DNA of 6,056 nucleotides from Pseudomonadota bacterium. Lineage in GTDB: Bacteria; Pseudomonadota; Alphaproteobacteria; Rhizobiales; Rhizobiaceae. The DNA lies in assembly GCA_023428515.1 (NCBI GenBank), contig JAEYXI010000196.1, positions 1-6,056 of the forward strand. Reading direction: 5' to 3'. Each line of letters starts with the position of its first letter. Positions within the stretch are counted from its first letter, which is position 1. Made by a program: the position numbers and the translations under genes. The notes beneath the pieces are model-generated. The model saw only the letters and a list, made by a program, of their open reading frames with translations, was not told the origin of the DNA and did no database searches. Positions 1 through 6,056 of the stretch are shown here, piece after piece.

Positions 1-807
1 GATGAAACGCTGGAGCACGCCTTCCGCGCGCTTGCCCTGTCGCTGCCCGGCGAGGCCGACATTGCGCGCGAGATCGGCAAGGGCATCGACCCTGACGTCA
101 TCCTTGCCAGCCGCAACGCGCTTGCGACAGAGATCGCGCGCTCGAACGAAGCCGTGTTCCGCGGGCTGTACGCCTCGCTCGAATCCAGGGGACGTTTCAG
201 CCCGGACGCAGCGAGCGCAGGCCGCCGGGCGCTGCGCAACACATTGCTCGACTATCTCGCCATCCTCCCTGATGGGGCCGAGTTGGCCAGCCGCCATTTC
301 ATCGAGGCGACCAACATGACGGACCGGGCTGCTGCGCTAAGCGTGCTCGCGCACCGCCATGGCGAGTCCAGCCAGGCGAAAGAAGCGCTCGCGGCATTCG
401 AAGAGCGCTACCGCGACGACCCGCTTGTCATGGACAAATGGCTGATGATCCAGGCGACCGCGCCGGGCGCCGCAACACTCGACAAGGTGCGCGCTCTGAC
501 CGGCTATCCAGGTTTCACCATGGCCAATCCCAACCGCGTGCGGGCTCTGATCGGCACTTTCGCAAGTTCCAACCAGACGGCGTTCAATCGGACTGATGGG
601 GCCGGCTACGACTTCTTCGCTCGTGCCGTGCTGGAGATCGACCCGCGCAACCCGCAGCTCGCGGCCCGGTTGGCGACTGCACTGCGCTCCTGGCGCTCGC
701 TGGAACCGGTGCGGCAGGGAAAGGCACGCGAGGCGCTGCTGCTCATCTCGGGAACCGAAAACCTGTCCGCCGACCTCAGCGACATCGTCGAGCGGACATT
801 GGCGTAG
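1..807 (+). CDS. pepN: Aminopeptidase N (M1 family), C-terminal part, 5' end outside window
   Basis: This is the C-terminal 268 residues of a cytosolic zinc metallo-aminopeptidase that removes N-terminal amino acids from peptides during protein turnover. The reading frame is open from base 1 and ends with TAG at 805-807, so the gene starts upstream. The E. coli enzyme is about 870 residues, so roughly the last third is present. What is visible is the alpha-helical C-terminal domain (DUF3458_C type) that caps the active site. Its most conserved stretch is MANPNRVRALIGTF (visible residues 174-187), followed by DGAGYDFF (199-206) and ARLATALRSW; the segment MDKWLMIQA (144-152) is also typical of PepN. 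The zinc-binding HEXXH and GAMEN motifs belong to the missing part and cannot be checked. The next gene runs in the same direction after 140 bp. An internal ATG at 154 is not the start, because PepN-like sequence continues upstream of it. The family call is firm; activity is inferred. Confidence 0.93.
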   Translation, partial: DETLEHAFRALALSLPGEADIAREIGKGIDPDVILASRNALATEIARSNEAVFRGLYASLESRGRFSPDAASAGRRALRNTLLDYLAILPDGAELASRHFIEATNMTDRAAALSVLAHRHGESSQAKEALAAFEERYRDDPLVMDKWLMIQATAPGAATLDKVRALTGYPGFTMANPNRVRALIGTFASSNQTAFNRTDGAGYDFFARAVLEIDPRNPQLAARLATALRSWRSLEPVRQGKAREALLLISGTENLSADLSDIVERTLA

Positions 808-819
808 GCCGCCGGAACG

Positions 820-837
820 ATTTTCGGCAATTTTCGG
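820..837. repeat. Two direct copies of ATTTTCGG, 10 bp apart
   Basis: The octamer ATTTTCGG occurs at 820-827 and again at 830-837, a period of exactly 10 bp or about one helical turn, followed by a short T-run (840-844). It starts 13 bp after the pepN stop. It could be a binding site for a dimeric regulator or an accidental AT-rich repeat. No known regulator motif is recognised. Confidence 0.45.
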
Positions 838-936
838 TCTTTTTGCCGGCTGCCACTGGACAAGGCGAATCACCTTTGATTCCTTATGGATGATTCGGAT
901 GTGCGGTGTCGCCGGATCGTCAACTTGAATCTTCTT

Positions 937-942
937 GGGGGA
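937..942 (+). promoter_or_regulatory. Ribosome binding site deciding the kinase start
   Basis: GGGGGA lies 5 bases before the ATG at 948. The alternative in-frame GTG at 906 has no comparable purine-rich sequence at the right distance (it is preceded by GATTCGGATGTGCG). This favours ATG 948 as the start. The 14 extra residues that GTG 906 would add carry no recognisable feature. Confidence 0.6.
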
Positions 943-947
943 ACGGC

Positions 948-3290
<2,343 letters not shown>

Positions 3291-3323
3291 AGCAATTCTG
3301 GGAAGTCCGGAACTGCGGCCAGC

Positions 3324-3348
3324 CAAGAAGGCGATTCAGCGCTTCTTG
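3324..3348. terminator. Hairpin across the glnE stop in the convergent gap; possible two-way terminator
   Basis: CAAGAAG at 3324-3330 pairs perfectly with CTTCTTG at 3342-3348. With G3331 bulged, an inner CG/CG pair (3332-3333 with 3340-3341) extends the stem around the loop ATTCAG. It lies between two convergent genes (kinase end 3290, glnE end 3336) and overlaps the glnE stop codon at 3336-3338. There is no T-run on either side, so a classical intrinsic terminator is not supported. It may act as a transcript-end stabiliser or be chance. No other convincing hairpin exists in the 45-bp gap 3291-3335. Confidence 0.25.
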
Positions 3349-6056
3349 CCGTTGAGCAGCCGCTTGAAATGGCCCCGCACCGTCTTTGCCGTCTCCTTCA
3401 AATGTGCTTCCAGCACCTTGGAATCCGGCAGGTCGGTTGCGGCGAGCAGCAAGTCGATGAGGCCGGGCGGACTGTCGTCCTTTTCGAACGGCCCGGTGAG
3501 GCAGAGCCTTATCATCTGCGTCAGCGCCAGATAGAGCGACCAGGCATCGGTGAGATCCTGCCGCGTCTGGCTGTCGGCGAAACCCGGCGACAGCCGCCCG
3601 AGCGTCGTCCCCGTTCCGGTCACTCTGCCCTCACCTTCTACCTGCCCGGTGAGCACGGCGACCTGCGCGATGAATTCAAGGTCGATCAGGCCACCGGGGA
3701 CGAGCTTGAGGTCCCACAGATCATGCGGGGGCTTTTCTTCTTCGATCAGAGCCCGCATCTCCGCCGCCTCGGCAGCGATCTTCGCCTTGTTGCGCGGCAG
3801 AGCCAGAATCTCCGCCACTTCCGCCTCTATCTCGGCAGAAAGCTCTGCATCGCCGGCGACGACGCGTGCGCGCGCCAGCGCCATGTGCTCCCAGGTCCAG
3901 GCGGCGTTGCGCTGGTACTTCTTGAACGCGTCGACATGGGTCGCGACCGGCCCCTTGTTCCCGGAAGGACGTAGCCTGAGATCGAGTTCATAGAGCACGC
4001 CCTCGGCGGTCGGGGCCGAAACGGCTGCGATCAGGCGCTGCGTCATGCGGGCATAGTAGTGCGAGGGCGCAAGCGGCTTTTCGCCATCGGACTCGTCGGC
4101 GTCCGCGTCGTGGTCGTAGAGCAGGATGAGATCGACGTCCGATCCCGCCGTCAGCTCGCGGCTGCCGAGCTTGCCCATGCCGAGGAGCGCGGCTCTGCCG
4201 CCGGGAACCCGGCCGGGGCGGCTGGCGACTTCGGCCTCGACCGCTTCGAGCGCGGCGCTGATCGTCAGGTCCGCGAGATCCGAAAAAGCCCGGCCGGCGC
4301 GGTTGGCGTCGATCGCGCCGGCAAGCAGGCGCACGCCGATCAGGAACTTCTGCTCGGCGCCGAAGATGCGCAGCCGGTCAAGGATCTCCTCATATCCGAC
4401 CGAGTTCTGGGTGAAGGCCGCGAGCCGGCCCGCCAGATAATCGCGATCAGGTAGCTCTGCGAGCAAGGCGGGGTCCAGCAATCCGTCGAAGACATGAGGC
4501 CGACGTGTGATGATCTCGGCGAGCCGCGGCGCCGCGCCCATGATGGTCGCCAGCAACTTCAGCAGGCTGGGATTGGATTGCAGCAGGGAGAAGAGCTGGA
4601 TGCCGGCAGGCAGGCCCGCCAGGAACTGGTCGAAGCGCATCAGCGCCTTGTCGGCCTTCTTCGTCCTGCCGAAGGCTTCAAGCAGCGCCGGCGTAAGCTC
4701 GGTCAGCCGCTCGCGCGCCTCGGCCGACTGGGTCGCGCGGTAACGGCCGAAGTGCCAGCTGCGGATAACGCGAGTAATGTCGCTCGGCCGCTTGAAGCCG
4801 AGCTGGCGAAGCGTCTGCAGCGTGTCCGGATCGTCGACGTCGCCGGTGAAGACCAGGTTGCCGACGCCGGACGAAAGCTCGGGCGCCGCCTCGAACAGCG
4901 CTGCATAGTGGCCCTCGACCTCATGCAGCGAGCCGCGGAACGCCGCGGAGAATTCCTTCTCGTCGGCGAAGCCCAGCATCCTCGCGATACGCTCCAGCTC
5001 CTCATCCGTGTCGGGCAGCGTGTGCGTCTGCTCGTCGGCGACCATCTGGATCGCGTGCTCGACACGACGCAGGAACCAGTACTGCCTGGTCAATGCATCG
5101 CGCGCCTCGTCGGTGATCCAGCCGCGCTTGGCGAGTTCGCCCAGCATCGGCACAGTCGCCTTGCCGCGCAGTTCCGGGAAGCGCCCGCCGGCGATCAGCT
5201 GCTGGGTCTGCACGAAGAACTCGATCTCGCGGATGCCGCCCCGGCCGAGCTTGACGTTGTGCCCCTTCACGGCCACCTCGCCGTGCCCCTTGTGCGCATG
5301 GATCTGGCGTTTGATCGAATGGACGTCGGCGATCGCCGCATAATCCAGATATTTGCGCCAGACGTAGGGCTGCAGTTCCTTCAGGAAGGCTTCCCCGGCC
5401 TTGAGGTCGCCTGCCACCGGCCGCGCCTTGATCATCGCGGCGCGCTCCCAGTTCTGTCCGCGGCTCTCGTAATAGGTCAGCGCCGCCTCGACGGGGATCG
5501 CCAGCGGCGTCGAGCCCGGATCGGGGCGCAGCCTAAGATCGGTGCGGAAGACATAGCCGTCTCCCGTTCGGTCCTGGAGGATGCGGACCAGCCGCCGCGC
5601 AAGCCTGACGAACAGGTCGGCCGCCTCCATCGGATCGACGACCGCCGGGGCTTCCGGGTCGTAGAACAGCACGAGATCGATATCGGAAGAGAAATTCAGC
5701 TCATGCGCGCCGAGCTTGCCCATGCCGAGGACCACCCAGCCGGAGCCCTTGCCGGGCTCCCGCGGATCCGGAAGCTTGAGCTTGCCCTGCCGGTGCGCGT
5801 CGAGAAGCAGGAAATCGATCGCCGCATTGATGCAGGTGTCGGCAAGGTCGCTCAGCCGCTCGACGGTTGTCGCCGCGTCGGCCTCGCCGGCGAGGTCCGC
5901 GAGCGCGATCAGGAAGTGCGCCTCGAGCTTCAGCTCGCGCAGCGCCGTCATCAGTCCCGCCTCGGTCACGTCTTCCGCGCGTGCGCCGGCGGCGATCTCC
6001 TTCAGCAGGGCCTCGAGCCTCTCAGCAATCGTATTGTCGAACAGCCGGTCGAGCAT
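3336..6056 (-). CDS. glnE: Glutamine synthetase adenylyltransferase / adenylyl-removing enzyme, N-terminus cut by window edge
   Basis: This bifunctional cytosolic enzyme attaches AMP to glutamine synthetase to lower its activity and removes it by phosphorolysis, directed by PII proteins and glutamine. Of the gene, 906 codons are visible. The N-terminal adenylyl-removing nucleotidyltransferase domain has GMGKLGAHELNFSSDIDL (111-128; metal-binding Asp125 and Asp127), RTDLRLRP (171-178) and GRGGIREIEFF (271-281). A helical linker follows. The C-terminal adenylyltransferase domain has GMGKLGSRELTAGSDVDL (626-643; Asp640 and Asp642), LDLRLRP (691-697) and VPGGLIDLEF (786-795). All expected catalytic Asp residues are present in both halves. 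The first visible codon is ATG at the window edge, but the first DxD pair lies at 125, about 48 residues earlier than in the 946-residue E. coli protein. The true start is therefore probably beyond 6056 and this ATG is probably internal. The stop is TGA at 3336-3338. The gene converges on the kinase gene with a 45-bp gap. Its promoter is outside the window. Confidence 0.96.
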   Translation of the reverse strand: MLDRLFDNTIAERLEALLKEIAAGARAEDVTEAGLMTALRELKLEAHFLIALADLAGEADAATTVERLSDLADTCINAAIDFLLLDAHRQGKLKLPDPREPGKGSGWVVLGMGKLGAHELNFSSDIDLVLFYDPEAPAVVDPMEAADLFVRLARRLVRILQDRTGDGYVFRTDLRLRPDPGSTPLAIPVEAALTYYESRGQNWERAAMIKARPVAGDLKAGEAFLKELQPYVWRKYLDYAAIADVHSIKRQIHAHKGHGEVAVKGHNVKLGRGGIREIEFFVQTQQLIAGGRFPELRGKATVPMLGELAKRGWITDEARDALTRQYWFLRRVEHAIQMVADEQTHTLPDTDEELERIARMLGFADEKEFSAAFRGSLHEVEGHYAALFEAAPELSSGVGNLVFTGDVDDPDTLQTLRQLGFKRPSDITRVIRSWHFGRYRATQSAEARERLTELTPALLEAFGRTKKADKALMRFDQFLAGLPAGIQLFSLLQSNPSLLKLLATIMGAAPRLAEIITRRPHVFDGLLDPALLAELPDRDYLAGRLAAFTQNSVGYEEILDRLRIFGAEQKFLIGVRLLAGAIDANRAGRAFSDLADLTISAALEAVEAEVASRPGRVPGGRAALLGMGKLGSRELTAGSDVDLILLYDHDADADESDGEKPLAPSHYYARMTQRLIAAVSAPTAEGVLYELDLRLRPSGNKGPVATHVDAFKKYQRNAAWTWEHMALARARVVAGDAELSAEIEAEVAEILALPRNKAKIAAEAAEMRALIEEEKPPHDLWDLKLVPGGLIDLEFIAQVAVLTGQVEGEGRVTGTGTTLGRLSPGFADSQTRQDLTDAWSLYLALTQMIRLCLTGPFEKDDSPPGLIDLLLAATDLPDSKVLEAHLKETAKTVRGHFKRLLNGKKR
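4164..4186. repeat. Copy 1 of a 23-bp exact direct repeat within glnE (ATase domain)
   Basis: These 23 bases are identical to 5709-5731. On the minus strand both encode LGMGKLG at the start of the nucleotidyltransferase motif, here in the C-terminal adenylyltransferase domain. The repeat reflects the ancient duplication of the two catalytic domains together with biased codon use. Confidence 0.8.
5709..5731. repeat. Copy 2 of the 23-bp exact direct repeat within glnE (adenylyl-removing domain)
   Basis: Partner of 4164-4186, in the same orientation and 1545 bp away (exactly 515 codons, so in frame). It encodes LGMGKLG in the N-terminal adenylyl-removing domain. Confidence 0.8.

Larger units (their letters stand above)
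808..947 (+). promoter_or_regulatory. Intergenic control region upstream of the pleC-like kinase, with four GANTC sites
   Basis: This 140-bp gap separates the pepN stop from the kinase start. It holds four copies of GANTC, the recognition sequence of the alphaproteobacterial cell-cycle methyltransferase CcrM: GAATC at 867-871, GATTC at 878-882, GATTC at 892-896 and GAATC at 927-931. A hand scan found only about ten more in the remaining 5.9 kb. In Caulobacter and relatives, CcrM methylation together with GcrA controls many cell-cycle promoters, so a promoter of that kind is inferred here. No convincing -35/-10 pair could be assigned: TGGACA at 857-862 resembles a -35 box but has no good -10 partner. 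No CtrA-type TTAA-N7-TTAA motif was seen. Confidence 0.5.

Noticed and set aside
2..319. Alternative plus-strand frame starting at position 2
   Set aside because: It overlaps pepN in a different frame and has a Ser/Arg/Pro-rich composition typical of a shadow frame.
857..890. Possible sigma-70-like promoter with TGGACA at 857-862 and TATGGA at 885-890
   Set aside because: The spacing of 22 bp is too long and the -10 match is only the first three bases, so a specific promoter could not be supported.
3298..3322. CTGG/CCAG inverted pair in the convergent gap
   Set aside because: Only 4 bp of pairing across a 17-base loop, which is not distinguishable from chance.
3369..3974. Plus-strand frames within glnE (such as 3369-3974)
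   Set aside because: Antisense shadows of glnE, with no recognisable motif and no ribosome binding site that stands out.

Overview
This is a GC-rich (roughly 65% by eye) chromosomal stretch from an alphaproteobacterium. The proteins look most like those of the Hyphomicrobiales (Rhizobiales), perhaps a Mesorhizobium/Phyllobacteriaceae-type organism. That placement rests on protein style: a PleC/DivJ/PdhS-type kinase core, a GlnE with rhizobial-looking motifs, and a cluster of GANTC (CcrM methylation) sites. It was not tested by a database search. No mobile elements, tRNAs, rRNAs or CRISPR arrays were seen.

Layout: (1) Positions 1-807 (+) hold the last 268 codons of an M1-family aminopeptidase N (pepN); the catalytic part lies upstream of the window. 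(2) Positions 808-947 are a 140-bp intergenic region containing four GANTC sites within 65 bp, a short tandem repeat and the ribosome binding site of the next gene. (3) Positions 948-3290 (+) encode a complete membrane-bound sensor histidine kinase: two membrane segments, a periplasmic sensor region, two PAS domains, a coiled coil, HisKA and HATPase_c. It belongs to the PleC/DivJ/PdhS cell-cycle family and is most likely PleC. (4) A 45-bp convergent gap follows, with a hairpin that straddles the glnE stop codon. (5) Positions 3336-6056 (-) hold most of glnE, the bifunctional glutamine synthetase adenylyltransferase/adenylyl-removing enzyme; its N-terminus is cut by the right edge.

The three genes do not form an obvious pathway: peptide breakdown, cell-cycle/polarity signalling and nitrogen control. 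The kinase probably has its own promoter in the 140-bp gap, and glnE is transcribed towards it from outside the window. The most interesting point is the dense GANTC cluster directly upstream of a kinase of the cell-cycle family, which suggests that its transcription may be tied to replication through CcrM/GcrA. I found no evidence of a wholly new system; this looks like ordinary core genome with one regulatory region worth testing.
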